Below, one piece after another: positions 42,847-55,455 of a stretch of DNA of 56,736 bases. Made by a program: the position numbers and the translations under genes. The DNA is from an uncultured Sphingomonas sp. (lineage in GTDB: Bacteria > Pseudomonadota > Alphaproteobacteria > Sphingomonadales > Sphingomonadaceae), in NCBI GenBank assembly GCA_913775975.1, contig CAJYLQ010000006.1, forward strand, positions 1 to 56,736. The letters run 5' to 3'. The notes below the pieces were generated by a model. The model made no database searches. It was not told where the DNA came from and worked only from the letters and a program-made list of their open reading frames with translations. The first letter of the stretch is position 1, and each line of letters opens with the position of its first letter.

Positions 42847-44399
42847 TGCGGCGTGCCGCCCGCCGCCATCAGCGCGCGGGTGACGCCGTTGGTCCAGCCG
42901 AAGCCGTCCTGATTGGGATATTCGCCGCCGCCGCCGGGCCGCCGCTCGATCACGTCGTATTTCTCCAGCAGCTTGCCCGACGCGGCATATTCGCGCGCCA
43001 CCGTCGCCAGCCAGTGCGTGCGGATGCGATCCGCCGGCTCGGCGAGCGCATAGTTCTGCAGGCCCTGCCACGCGACCCATTGCAGCGGCGCCCAGCCATT
43101 GGGCGAATCCCATTGCTGTCCGGTATGCACCGTCGTCGTCGCCAGCCCGCCCTCGCCGATCAGCGGCGTCAGCGCGGCGGCGGTCGCCTGCGCCTGGTCG
43201 GGCGTCGCGATCTTCGCGAACAGGGGAAAGGCCATCGCCGCCGTCACCCGGTCGTTCGCGCGCCCGGTATCGAGGTCCAGATCGGCGAAGAACCGCCCAT
43301 TCCACAAATGCTTCCGTACCGCCGCGCCCCGTGCCTCCGCCCGCGCGGCGAACGCGTTCGCGCAGGCGGTATCGCCCAGCGTCCGGCAATTCGCCGCGAT
43401 TGCCTGTTCCAGCCCGTACAGCAGGCTGTTGAGGTCGACCGGCACGATCCGCGTCGTGCGGATCGTCGCCAGCGTCCGCCCGTCCGCCAGCCAGCGCGAG
43501 GAAAAGTCCCAGCCGCTCTCCGCCGCCGCGCGCAGGTCCCGGAACAGCTGGCGCCGGTCGCGATCGGGCGTCGCGTTCGCCAACTCCACATCCTCGCGAT
43601 AGCTTTCGTCGCGGGGGCTGTCGGAATCGTCCCAATAGCGGTTCAGCACGTTGCCGTCCGCCAGCCGCACGACGCGCGCACGCGCCCCGCCCGGCTTCAG
43701 CCCGGCCTCGCCGCGCATCCAGAAGGCGTGCTCGGCGCGCAGCTGCCGCGTCCGCGTCGCCAGCGTGGCCGCATCCTTCGACAGTCCGGCGATCAGGTAG
43801 AATACGGGCGGCTGCGAGCGCGACAGGTAATAGCTGCGCGTGCCGTTGGGGACATGGCCGTAGCGGTCGATCAGGTTGCCGAAATCGACGACCATGTCCT
43901 CCACCAGATCCTGCCGGCCCGCGATCGGCAGGCCCAGCATGGAGAACCAGCTGTCCCAATAATACATCTCGCGAAACCGCCCGCCCGGCACGACATAGGG
44001 GCGCGGCAGGGTGAGCGCGCTCGATCCCGCCGGCACGGTCGGCGTGGAGCGCGTCAGGTGCGCCCAGAGCCGGTCGATATGCTCGGTCAGCGGCAGCCGT
44101 TCAGCCGGGCGCGGCGCGGGCGGCGTTTCGGGCGCGATAAAGTGCGCCGCCACGAAGGCGCGCAGCTTCGGCAAATCGTCCCCGCACCGGCAGGCACGCC
44201 ACGCCGCCATGATCGCCGCGTCCGACTGGCGCGGCACGGCATCGACGAAGGTCTTCCCGTCGGGAAATACCTGTTTCATCTGCACCGCGACGAACAGGTC
44301 GCCGAACCGCTGTTGCGGGGTCGGGACCGAAGCCGGGGGCGCCTTCGCGGCGGCGGTCAACAGCGGCAGCATCAGCGCGGCGATCAGCAGGCGGTGCAT
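42843..44399 (-). CDS. treA: Periplasmic trehalase (GH37)
   Basis: A 518-residue enzyme splitting trehalose to two glucoses. A signal peptide (MHRLLIAALMLPLLTAAAK) indicates the periplasm. Signatures: PGGRFREMYYWDSWF (family signature 1), GWDFSSRW with the catalytic Asp, QWDSPNGWAPLQW (signature 2) and LLEKYDV with the catalytic Glu. It overlaps glgX by one base (TGATG), so trehalose breakdown is built into the glycogen operon. A duplicated gene symbol, treF, is used for cytoplasmic forms; the leader argues for treA. Confidence 0.92.
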   Translation of the reverse strand: MHRLLIAALMLPLLTAAAKAPPASVPTPQQRFGDLFVAVQMKQVFPDGKTFVDAVPRQSDAAIMAAWRACRCGDDLPKLRAFVAAHFIAPETPPAPRPAERLPLTEHIDRLWAHLTRSTPTVPAGSSALTLPRPYVVPGGRFREMYYWDSWFSMLGLPIAGRQDLVEDMVVDFGNLIDRYGHVPNGTRSYYLSRSQPPVFYLIAGLSKDAATLATRTRQLRAEHAFWMRGEAGLKPGGARARVVRLADGNVLNRYWDDSDSPRDESYREDVELANATPDRDRRQLFRDLRAAAESGWDFSSRWLADGRTLATIRTTRIVPVDLNSLLYGLEQAIAANCRTLGDTACANAFAARAEARGAAVRKHLWNGRFFADLDLDTGRANDRVTAAMAFPLFAKIATPDQAQATAAALTPLIGEGGLATTTVHTGQQWDSPNGWAPLQWVAWQGLQNYALAEPADRIRTHWLATVAREYAASGKLLEKYDVIERRPGGGGEYPNQDGFGWTNGVTRALMAAGGTPQ

Positions 44400-46288
44400 C
44401 AGGGGCGGCTCTCCAGCAGGTCGGCCCGGGCCAGCGTCACGCGGCGTTCGCCGCGATCGACCCGGATATAGAATTGGCGTGGGCCATCGGGCAGGCGCAG
44501 CAGCAGCCCGCCCATCGCGTCCCAGCGTTCGGGCGTCATCGGCCGGTCGGTCATGTCGCGCCAGTCCGCCGCCTCCAGCCACGCCTGATCGCGCAAGGGG
44601 CTGTCGCGGCGGAAGCGGGAGAGGGCGGCGACATAGTCCTCCAGCGCGGTGTCGCGCCCGGCCCAGTCCAGCCAGCTCGTCTCGTTATCCTGCGCATAGG
44701 CGTTGTTGTTGCCGCCCTGCGTCCGCCCGAATTCGTCGCCGGCGGTCAGCATCGGCGTGCCGCGCGCGGCGAACAGGATGGCGAGCAGCGCGCGCACGTC
44801 GGCATCGCGGGCCGCGCGGATCGCGGGATCGTCCGCCGGGCCCTCGACCCCGTGGTTCCAGCTGACTTCCTCGCCATGGCCGTCGCGATTGCCCTCGCCA
44901 TTCGCCTCGTTGTGGCGGCCGGCATAGGCCACGACGTCGGCCAGCGCGAAGCCGTCATGCGCGCTGACGAAATTGACGCTGCGCGTATGCGGGGCGGAGG
45001 CGGCGAAGATGTCCGACGATCCCGCCAGCCGCGTCGCCAGCGGTCCGGCGGCGGCGTCGCCACGCCAGAAGCGGCGGACATCGTCGCGAAAGCGGTCGTT
45101 CCATTCCAGCCAGTCGGGCGGGAAATGCCCCAGCTGATAGCCGCCCGGCCCGATATCCCACGGCTCCGCAATCATCTGCCGCGTCGACAGCACCGGATCG
45201 GCGGCGATCGCGGCGAAGATCGGCGCGGCGGGATCGAAACCGGGTCCGCGCGCCATCACCGGCGCCAGATCGAAGCGGAAGCCCTCCACCCCCAGGCGTG
45301 CGAAGTGGCGCAGCGTGTCCAGCGCCAGATCGCGGACATGCGCCTTCGCGAAATCCAGCATGTTGCCCGTGCCGGCATCGTTGATGAGCCGCCCGTCGGA
45401 CCCGCGTGCATAGCTGGCCGGGTCGAGGCCACGCTGCGACAGCGTCGGTCCGCCCTCGTCGCTTTCGCCGGTATGGTTGAACACCACGTCGAGGATCACG
45501 CCGATCCCCGCCTGGCGCAGCGCCGCCACCGTCGCGCGCAATTCCTCCGTCCCGCCGGGGGCGAGGCGCGGGTCGAGCGCCATCATCGTGACCGGGTTAT
45601 ATCCCCAGGCGTTGCGCAGCCCCAGCGCATGCAGGTGCCGCTCGTCGATCCACGCCGCGATCGGCATCAGCTCGATCGCCGCGACGCCCAGCTTTTTGAA
45701 GTGCGCGATCACCGCCGGATGCGCCAGCGCCCCGATCGTGCCGCGCTGCGCCTCCGGCACGTCGGGATGGCGCATCGTGAAGCCGCGCACGTTCAGTTCG
45801 TAGACCAGCCCGCCGGGCTGGAACAGGCGCGGGGGCAGGGGATCGTCCGCCCATGGCACCGGCACCACCGCCTTGGGCACCAGCGTGGCGGTGTCCTCTC
45901 CCCGGATACCCAGCCGGGGGTCGTAGCGGAACGACCCGTCCAGCTCGACCGCATAGGGATCGACCAGCAGCTTGGCCGCGTCGAAACCGCGCACCGCCGG
46001 TCCCTCCGCGCGATAGCCATAGCGCTGGCCAGGCCCGACGCCCGTGGCGGCCAGCACCCAGCGGTCCCCCGCGCGCGTCATCGGCAGGCGGCGTTCGGCG
46101 CCGCCCGCATCCGGCGCGTCGAACAGGCACAGCCACATCGCCTCCGCCTCGGGCGCGCGCACCGCGAAATCGGTGCGCCCCTCGGTCGGATGCGCGCCCA
46201 GCGTGCCGGGTGCGACGGGCGGCGGCCAGAAGAACTCGCCGACGCGGCGCAGGATCGATCGATAGGGGGCGCCCCCGCTTCCCCCCAT
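44399..46288 (-). CDS. glgX: Glycogen debranching enzyme GlgX
   Basis: A 629-residue GH13 (subfamily 11) alpha-1,6-glucosidase that removes short branches left by phosphorylase. An N-terminal CBM48 module (TDFAVRAPEAEAMWLCLFD) precedes the barrel; catalytic motifs are DVVFNHT, EGFRFDLAPVM (nucleophile Asp), AEPWDIG (acid Glu) and FVSAHDGF, plus the late LTAGDEFGRTQGGNNNAY. It is somewhat shorter than E. coli GlgX (657). Start ATG 46288; GTG 46294 overlaps the pgm stop. The treA start overlaps its stop. Confidence 0.93.
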   Translation of the reverse strand: MGGSGGAPYRSILRRVGEFFWPPPVAPGTLGAHPTEGRTDFAVRAPEAEAMWLCLFDAPDAGGAERRLPMTRAGDRWVLAATGVGPGQRYGYRAEGPAVRGFDAAKLLVDPYAVELDGSFRYDPRLGIRGEDTATLVPKAVVPVPWADDPLPPRLFQPGGLVYELNVRGFTMRHPDVPEAQRGTIGALAHPAVIAHFKKLGVAAIELMPIAAWIDERHLHALGLRNAWGYNPVTMMALDPRLAPGGTEELRATVAALRQAGIGVILDVVFNHTGESDEGGPTLSQRGLDPASYARGSDGRLINDAGTGNMLDFAKAHVRDLALDTLRHFARLGVEGFRFDLAPVMARGPGFDPAAPIFAAIAADPVLSTRQMIAEPWDIGPGGYQLGHFPPDWLEWNDRFRDDVRRFWRGDAAAGPLATRLAGSSDIFAASAPHTRSVNFVSAHDGFALADVVAYAGRHNEANGEGNRDGHGEEVSWNHGVEGPADDPAIRAARDADVRALLAILFAARGTPMLTAGDEFGRTQGGNNNAYAQDNETSWLDWAGRDTALEDYVAALSRFRRDSPLRDQAWLEAADWRDMTDRPMTPERWDAMGGLLLRLPDGPRQFYIRVDRGERRVTLARADLLESRP

Positions 46289-46290
46289 GC

Positions 46291-49340
<3,050 letters not shown>

Positions 49341-49384
49341 GGCTCAGACTCCGCCCATGCGGCGCGGGCGACACACGTCGCGCA

Positions 49385-50647
49385 TCACAGTGCCAGCCGG
49401 TCGATCATCGGCTGGGTGATCAGGCACACGCCCTTCTCCGTCACGCGGAAACGGCCGGCATCCAGCACCGGGTCGTCGCCGACGACCAGTCCGTTGGGAA
49501 TCTTCACGCCGGCATCGATCACCACCCGGCGCAGCCGCGCGCCGCGGCCGATCTCGCAATTGGGCAGCACCACCGCCTCGTCCAGCATCGAGAAGCTGTG
49601 TGCGCGCGTGCCCGTCGACAACAGCGAACGGTTGATCGAGGAGCCCGAGACGATGCAGTTGCCCGACACCAGGCTGGCGACCGCCGATCCGCGCCGCCCG
49701 TCGATATCGTGGACGAACTTGGCCGGCGGCGTGATCTCCGAATAGGTCCAGAGCGGCCAGCTCTTGTCGTACAGGTCCAGCTCCGGCACCACGTCGGTCA
49801 GGTCGATATTGGCTTCCCAATAGGCGTCGATCGTGCCCACGTCGCGCCAATAGGCCTTGGGCTCCTCTTCCGATCGGACGCAGCTGGCGGAGAAGCGGTG
49901 CGCCTGCGCATGGCCGTGCTTCACCAGATAGGGAATGATGTCCTTGCCGAAATCGCGGCTCGACCCCGCCGTCGCCGCATCGCGGCGCAGCTCCTCGATC
50001 AGGAAGCGGGTGGCGAAGACGTAGATGCCCAGGCTCGCCAGCGCGACGTCGGGGTTGCCCGGAATGGCGGGGGGATCGGCGGGCTTCTCGACGAAATCGA
50101 CGATCCGGTCGGCGGCGTCGACATGCATCACGCCGAACCCGCTCGCCTCCTTGCGGGGCACCTCCATGCACGCGACGGTCACGTCCGCACCGCTGTCGCA
50201 GTGCTGCTGGAGCATGATCTCATAGTCCATCTTGTAGATGTGATCCCCGGCCAGGATCACCATGAACTCGGGCCCATAGCTTTCGATGATGTCGATATTC
50301 TGGAACACCGCGTCGGCGGTGCCCTCATACCATTGGAACTCGCTGATCCGCTGGCTGGCGGGCAGGATGTCGAAGCTCTCGTTGCGTTCGGGACGCAGGA
50401 AGTTCCAGCCGCGCTGCAGGTGGCGGATCAGGCTGTGCGCCTTGTACTGCGTCGCCACGCCGATGCGGCGGATGCCCGAATTGAGCGCGTTGGACAGCGC
50501 GAAGTCGATGATCCGGCTCTTGCCGCCGAAATAGACGGCGGGCTTCGCGCGCGTATCGGTCATCTCGAACAGGCGGCTGCCCCGGCCGCCCGCCAGTACA
50601 TAGGCCATCGCGTCGCGCGCCAGCGGCTGGCCCCTGCGGTGTTCCAT
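49385..50647 (-). CDS. glgC: Glucose-1-phosphate adenylyltransferase
   Basis: A 420-residue enzyme making ADP-glucose, the committed step of glycogen synthesis. It shows [89 protein letters not shown] and the C-terminal left-handed helix ([52 protein letters not shown]). Start 50647 has GGGAG right upstream; the longer frame to 50746 lacks conserved sequence. A 114-base gap separates it from glgB, one of the two spots where an internal promoter could sit. Confidence 0.96.
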   Translation of the reverse strand: MEHRRGQPLARDAMAYVLAGGRGSRLFEMTDTRAKPAVYFGGKSRIIDFALSNALNSGIRRIGVATQYKAHSLIRHLQRGWNFLRPERNESFDILPASQRISEFQWYEGTADAVFQNIDIIESYGPEFMVILAGDHIYKMDYEIMLQQHCDSGADVTVACMEVPRKEASGFGVMHVDAADRIVDFVEKPADPPAIPGNPDVALASLGIYVFATRFLIEELRRDAATAGSSRDFGKDIIPYLVKHGHAQAHRFSASCVRSEEEPKAYWRDVGTIDAYWEANIDLTDVVPELDLYDKSWPLWTYSEITPPAKFVHDIDGRRGSAVASLVSGNCIVSGSSINRSLLSTGTRAHSFSMLDEAVVLPNCEIGRGARLRRVVIDAGVKIPNGLVVGDDPVLDAGRFRVTEKGVCLITQPMIDRLAL

Positions 50648-50761
50648 CTCCCGTATGTCCTTCCTGTTTGCCGGCCCCCGGCCGGACATCGGGGGCACTC
50701 GCCCCGGACTTTGAGCCAGCCGGCCGGACCGGGCAAGAGGCGGCATCCATCGCGGAGCGGT

Positions 50762-52930
50762 TTATTCCCCGGTGAATTCCAGCATGATCGTCGCCAGCGG
50801 CGGCAGCGTGACCCAGGCCGCGCCGTCACGCGCCTCCACGCCGCCCATATTGCCGAGGCCCGACCCCCAATAGGTCGCCGCGTCGGAATTCATGATCTCC
50901 CGCCAGCGGCCGTCATGGGGCAGGGGCACGCGATAGGGCGCGCGCGCGACGGGCGTCATGTTCGCGATCACGGCGACCGGCTTCTCCCCCGGCGCGCGGC
51001 GCAGCCAGGCGAAGACGGAATTGGCGGAATCGTCGCCGATCAGCCATTCGAACCCCTCCGGCTCGCAGTCGCGCGCATGGAGCGCGGGCGTGTCTCGGTA
51101 CAGCCGGTTCAGGTCGCGGACGAGGTTGCGCACGCCTTCATGCGCGTGGCTGCACCTCAGGTGCCAGTCCAGCTCACGCGCCTCGGTCCATTCCTCGCGC
51201 TGCGCGAACTCCTGGCCCATGAACAGCAGCTTCTTGCCCGGATAGCCCCACATGAACGCATAATAGAGGCGGACATTGGCGAACTTCTGCCAGTCGTCGC
51301 CCGGCATCCGGGTCAGCACCGTGCCCTTGCCATGGACGACCTCGTCATGGCTGATCGGCAGGACGAAGTTCTCGGAATAGGCGTAGACCATGCCGAAGGT
51401 GATCTCGCCATGGTGATGCTGCCGGTGGATCGGCTCGCGGCCCATATACTGGAGCGTATCGTGCATCCAGCCCATGTTCCATTTGAAGCCGAAGCCGAGC
51501 CCGCCGTCCCGATGGCCGGGCGGCGGCGCGGGCTGGCTCACGCCGGGCCAGCTGGTCGATTCCTCCGCGACGGTAAAGATGCCGGGATGTTCGCGATAGA
51601 CGGCGCGGTTCACGTCGCGCAGGAACTCCACCGCCTCCCAATTCTCGCGACCGCCCTCGGCGTTGGGGATCCACTCGCCGTCCTTGCGGCTGTAGTCGCG
51701 GTACAGCATCGATGCGACCGCATCGACGCGCAGGCCGTCGATATGATAGCGCTCGGCCCAGAACAGCGCGTTGTTGACGAGATAGTTCGCCACCTCGCGC
51801 CGCCCGAAATTGTAGATCGCGGTATTCCAGTCGGGGTGATAGCCCTGGCGCGGATCGTCATGCTCGTACAGCGCCGTGCCGTCGAACCGGGCAAGGCCGT
51901 GCGCGTCGAGCGGGAAGTGTGCGGGCACCCAGTCCAGCAGCACGCCGATGCCCGCCTGATGCGCGCCATCCACGAACCGCGCGAACCCCTCATGATCGCC
52001 GAACCGGGCGGAGGGGGCGTAGAGGCCGGTCGTCTGATATCCCCATGACGGATCATAGGGATGCTCGCTGATCGGCATGAACTCGATATGCGTGAAGCCC
52101 ATGTCGACGACATAGGGGATCAGCCGGTCGGCCAGCCGGTCCCAGCTGAGGAAGCCGCCATGCTCGTCGCGCTCCCACGATCCGGCATGAACCTCGTAGA
52201 TGGAGATCGGCGCCCGGCGCGGGTCGATCGCCGCCCAATGCGCGCGATGGCCCTCGTCCTGCCACTGGTGCGCGAACGGCGCGGTGGTGAGGGAGGCGGT
52301 GCGTGGACGCAGTTCGGCGGCGAAGGCATAGGGGTCCGCCTTTTGCGGCAGCAGCGCGTCGTCGGGTCCGATCAGCTCGAACTTGTAGGCCTCGCCGGCG
52401 GGCAGGTCGGGCAGGAAGATTTCCCACACGCCGACGCCGCCGCGTCGCCGCATGACGTGGCGCCGCCCGTCCCAGCCGTTGAAATTGCCGACGACGGAAA
52501 CGCGGCGGGCGTTGGGCGCCCACACCGCGAAGTGCATCCCGCTCGCGCCCTGATGCTCGATCCGGTGCGCGCCCATCCGCTCCCAAAGGCGCAGATGCGT
52601 GCCCTCGCCGAAGAGATACTCGTCCAGGTCCCCCAGCACCGGGCCGAAGCTGTAGGGGTCCGCGACCTGCCAGCTCTCCATACCCCGTTCCACGCGATAG
52701 CGGAGCGGCTGCGGATCGCCCGCCACCGGCCCTTCGAACAGCCCGCCGCCCACGCTGGTCAGCGCGCCCAGCTGCTCGCCCGTCAGCGTCTCGGCGGAAA
52801 CCCGCTCGGCGCCGGGGATCCAGGTGCGGGCGAAACTGCCCGTCGGCCCCGGAAACATCCCCAGCAAAGAGAACGGGTCGTCGTGACGCCCTTCCAGCAG
52901 GGCGGTAAGCGCGTCACTCGGTGGCTTCAC
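50762..52930 (-). CDS. glgB: 1,4-alpha-glucan branching enzyme
   Basis: A 722-residue GH13 branching enzyme adding alpha-1,6 branches to glycogen. An N-terminal domain N1 and CBM48 (GMHFAVWAPNARRVSVVGNFNGWDG) precede the barrel with DWVPAHFPLDAHGLARFDGT, GLRVDAVASMLYRDY (nucleophile Asp), VAEESTSWPGV (acid Glu) and PISHDEVVHGKGT. Start GTG 52930 overlaps the glgP stop by three bases (GTGA), a better fit than the open frame to 53044, whose extra residues lie inside glgP. Length is close to E. coli GlgB. Confidence 0.96.
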   Translation of the reverse strand: MKPPSDALTALLEGRHDDPFSLLGMFPGPTGSFARTWIPGAERVSAETLTGEQLGALTSVGGGLFEGPVAGDPQPLRYRVERGMESWQVADPYSFGPVLGDLDEYLFGEGTHLRLWERMGAHRIEHQGASGMHFAVWAPNARRVSVVGNFNGWDGRRHVMRRRGGVGVWEIFLPDLPAGEAYKFELIGPDDALLPQKADPYAFAAELRPRTASLTTAPFAHQWQDEGHRAHWAAIDPRRAPISIYEVHAGSWERDEHGGFLSWDRLADRLIPYVVDMGFTHIEFMPISEHPYDPSWGYQTTGLYAPSARFGDHEGFARFVDGAHQAGIGVLLDWVPAHFPLDAHGLARFDGTALYEHDDPRQGYHPDWNTAIYNFGRREVANYLVNNALFWAERYHIDGLRVDAVASMLYRDYSRKDGEWIPNAEGGRENWEAVEFLRDVNRAVYREHPGIFTVAEESTSWPGVSQPAPPPGHRDGGLGFGFKWNMGWMHDTLQYMGREPIHRQHHHGEITFGMVYAYSENFVLPISHDEVVHGKGTVLTRMPGDDWQKFANVRLYYAFMWGYPGKKLLFMGQEFAQREEWTEARELDWHLRCSHAHEGVRNLVRDLNRLYRDTPALHARDCEPEGFEWLIGDDSANSVFAWLRRAPGEKPVAVIANMTPVARAPYRVPLPHDGRWREIMNSDAATYWGSGLGNMGGVEARDGAAWVTLPPLATIMLEFTGE

Positions 52931-55368
52931 AGGACTCCCCAGATGTCCTTCGCGTATTCGCGGATCGTACGATCGGAAGAGAACCAACCGACGCGGGCAA
53001 CGTTCCGTACCGCCGCCGCGTTCCAGTCGTTTCGATCCGACCATCGCCGGTCGACCGTCCGCTGCGCGGCGGCATAGCTGTCGAAATCGGCGGCCAGCAT
53101 GAACCAGTCGCCATCGTACAGGCCGCCGATCAGCCCCTTGTACCGATCGCGATCGTCGGGCGAGAACACGCCGGACGCGATCGCCGACAGCGCCTGCGCC
53201 AGTTCGGGCGACCCCTCGATCACCGCGCGCGGGTTGTAGCCATCGGCGCGCTTGGCCGCGACCTCCTCGGCGGTCAGGCCGAAGATCACGATATTCTCCT
53301 CGCCGACATGATCGCGGATTTCGACATTCGCGCCGTCCAGCGTGCCGATCGTCAGCGCGCCGTTCAGCGCGAACTTCATGTTGCCGGTGCCGGACGCCTC
53401 CATGCCCGCCGTGCTGATCTGTTCGGACAGGTCGGCGGCGGGGATGATCTTCTCCGCCAGCGAGACATTGTAGTTCGGCACGAACGCCACCTTCAGCAGC
53501 CCGCCGATCGCCGGGTCGGCATTCACCCGCCGCGCCACGTCGTTCGCCAACTTAATGATCAGCTTGGCGTTGTGATAGCTCGACGCCGCCTTGCCCGCGA
53601 ACAGCTTCACGCGCGGCACCCAGTCGCGTTCGGGATGGCTGCGGATCTGGTCGTACAGCGCCACCGTCTCGATGATGTTGAGCAGCTGGCGCTTGTATTC
53701 GTGGATGCGCTTGATCTGCACGTCGAACATCGCGTCCGGATCGATGCGCAGCCCCATCTGCTCCTTCAGGTGCTGCGACAGCGCCGCCTTGTTGGCGCGC
53801 TTCACCTTTTCGAACTGCTCGCGGAAGGCGGCGTCGTCGCCATGCGCGGCCAGCGCCTCCAGCTTCTCGGTATCGTCGCAGAAGGCGTCACCGATCGCGG
53901 AGCGAATCAGGTCGACGAGGCCCGGATTGCACTGTTGCAGCCAGCGGCGCGGCGTGATGCCGTTCGTCTTGTTGTTGATCCGGTCGGGATAGAGGCGATG
54001 CAGGTCGGCGAACACGGTCTGCTTCATCAGCTGCGTGTGCAGCGCGGCGACGCCGTTGATCGAATGGCTGCCGGCAAAGGCCAGGTTCGCCATCCGCACG
54101 CGGCGCGACCCGCCCTCGTCGATCAGGCTGATCGCGGCGATCGCGCGGTCGTCCGCTCCGCTCGCCCGCGCCTCGCGCAGCAGCTTGGCGTTGATCGCAT
54201 AGACCAGCTGCATGTGGCGCGGCAGCAGCCGCTCGAACAGCGGCAGCGGCCAGCTTTCCAGCGCCTCGGGCAGCAGCGTGTGGTTGGTATAACCGAACGT
54301 CCGCCGCGTGATGTCCCACGCCTCGTCGAAAGTCAGGCCGTGGAAATCCTTCAGCAGCCGCATCAGTTCGGCGACCGACACCGCGGGGTGCGTGTCGTTG
54401 AGCTGGATCGCGGCCTTGTCCGGCAGCGTGCGGATATCGCCGAAATACTGGACGTGGCGGCGGACGATGTCCTGGATCGAGGCCGACGAGAAGAAATATT
54501 CCTGCCGCAGTCGCAGCTCCTGGCCGGCGGGCGTGCTGTCATTGGGATAGAGGACGCGGGTCAGTGTTTCCGCGCGGAGCTGCCCGGCGAGCGCGCCTTC
54601 GAAATCGCCGGCGTTGAACTGGTCGAGCTTGATGGGATCGAACGCGCGGGCGTTCCACAGCCGCAGCGTGTTGACGCGCTTGCCGCGCCAGCCGACCATC
54701 GGCGTGTCGAAGGCGACCGCCTCCACCGCTTCGGCGGGCGACCAGTGGCTGCGGCCGTCGGCCAGCGTCGTCACCTCACCGCCGAAACCGACGAAATAGG
54801 CGCTTTCCCGCCGCTCGAACTCCCACGGATTACCGTGCGCGAGCCAGGTTTCGGGCAGCTCGACCTGCCAGCCATCGTCCAGCCGCTGGCGGAACATGCC
54901 GTTCACGTAGCGGATGCCATAGCCATAGGCCGGCAGGTCGAGGCTCGCGAGGCTCTCCATGAAACACGCGGCCAGCCGCCCGAGGCCGCCGTTGCCGAGC
55001 GCCGCGTCCGGCTCGATCTCTTCGATCACCGCAAGGTCGACGCCGAGCGAGGCCAGCGCCTGTGCGACCTCGTCGTTATGCCGCAGGTTCGACAGGGCGT
55101 CGCGCAGCAACCGACCGATCAGGAATTCGAGGCTGAGATAATAGACCCGCTTCGCGCCCGCCGCGTGCGCTTCCTTGGTCGAGCGCATCCAGCGTTCGAT
55201 GATCTCGTTCCGCAGCGTGAAGATCGTCGCTGCCAGCCAATCGTGCGGGCGGGCGGCCTGCCGGTCCTTGCCGATGCGATGGACAAGGGTGTCGACGATC
55301 TCGCTGGCGAGGTCGGGGGCAAGCGCATGGGTCTGCGCAGGGGTGGATGCGGCAGCTGGTTCGGTCAC
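52927..55368 (-). CDS. glgP: Glycogen phosphorylase
   Basis: An 813-residue GT35 enzyme releasing glucose 1-phosphate from glycogen. It has YYLSLEFLIGRLLRDALSNL, EPDAALGNGGLGRLAACFMESLA, the pyridoxal phosphate lysine region EASGTGNMKFALNGALTIGTLDGANVEI, and NDTHPAVSVAELMR. Start is GTG 55368. It is the first gene of the long leftward glg operon; the junction to mntH upstream is 87 bases, enough for a promoter, though no clear -35/-10 pair stands out. Confidence 0.95.
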   Translation of the reverse strand: MTEPAAASTPAQTHALAPDLASEIVDTLVHRIGKDRQAARPHDWLAATIFTLRNEIIERWMRSTKEAHAAGAKRVYYLSLEFLIGRLLRDALSNLRHNDEVAQALASLGVDLAVIEEIEPDAALGNGGLGRLAACFMESLASLDLPAYGYGIRYVNGMFRQRLDDGWQVELPETWLAHGNPWEFERRESAYFVGFGGEVTTLADGRSHWSPAEAVEAVAFDTPMVGWRGKRVNTLRLWNARAFDPIKLDQFNAGDFEGALAGQLRAETLTRVLYPNDSTPAGQELRLRQEYFFSSASIQDIVRRHVQYFGDIRTLPDKAAIQLNDTHPAVSVAELMRLLKDFHGLTFDEAWDITRRTFGYTNHTLLPEALESWPLPLFERLLPRHMQLVYAINAKLLREARASGADDRAIAAISLIDEGGSRRVRMANLAFAGSHSINGVAALHTQLMKQTVFADLHRLYPDRINNKTNGITPRRWLQQCNPGLVDLIRSAIGDAFCDDTEKLEALAAHGDDAAFREQFEKVKRANKAALSQHLKEQMGLRIDPDAMFDVQIKRIHEYKRQLLNIIETVALYDQIRSHPERDWVPRVKLFAGKAASSYHNAKLIIKLANDVARRVNADPAIGGLLKVAFVPNYNVSLAEKIIPAADLSEQISTAGMEASGTGNMKFALNGALTIGTLDGANVEIRDHVGEENIVIFGLTAEEVAAKRADGYNPRAVIEGSPELAQALSAIASGVFSPDDRDRYKGLIGGLYDGDWFMLAADFDSYAAAQRTVDRRWSDRNDWNAAAVRNVARVGWFSSDRTIREYAKDIWGVL

Positions 55369-55455
55369 GATCGATCCGGGGAAGAAGAGGGATACGCTGC
55401 CGTAACTAAACGATAGGTGCCGGCGAAAGTCACCCTCTAAATGGCCGAAGTGGCA
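55369..55455. promoter_or_regulatory. Gap between mntH and the glycogen operon
   Basis: An 87-base gap that should contain the glg operon promoter and mntH 3' end. No convincing promoter or terminator was recognised by eye. Confidence 0.3.

Noticed and set aside
42004..43959. 651-codon frame starting upstream inside the trehalase gene
   Set aside because: The upstream part is the trehalase gene read in another frame; the lyase starts at 42846 in an ATGA overlap.
49598..52048. 816-codon open frame across glgC and glgB on the opposite strand
   Set aside because: Spans two real genes and their gap; shadow frame.
52921..55416. 831-codon open frame opposite glgP
   Set aside because: Shadow frame; the opposite strand encodes a canonical glycogen phosphorylase with all motifs.
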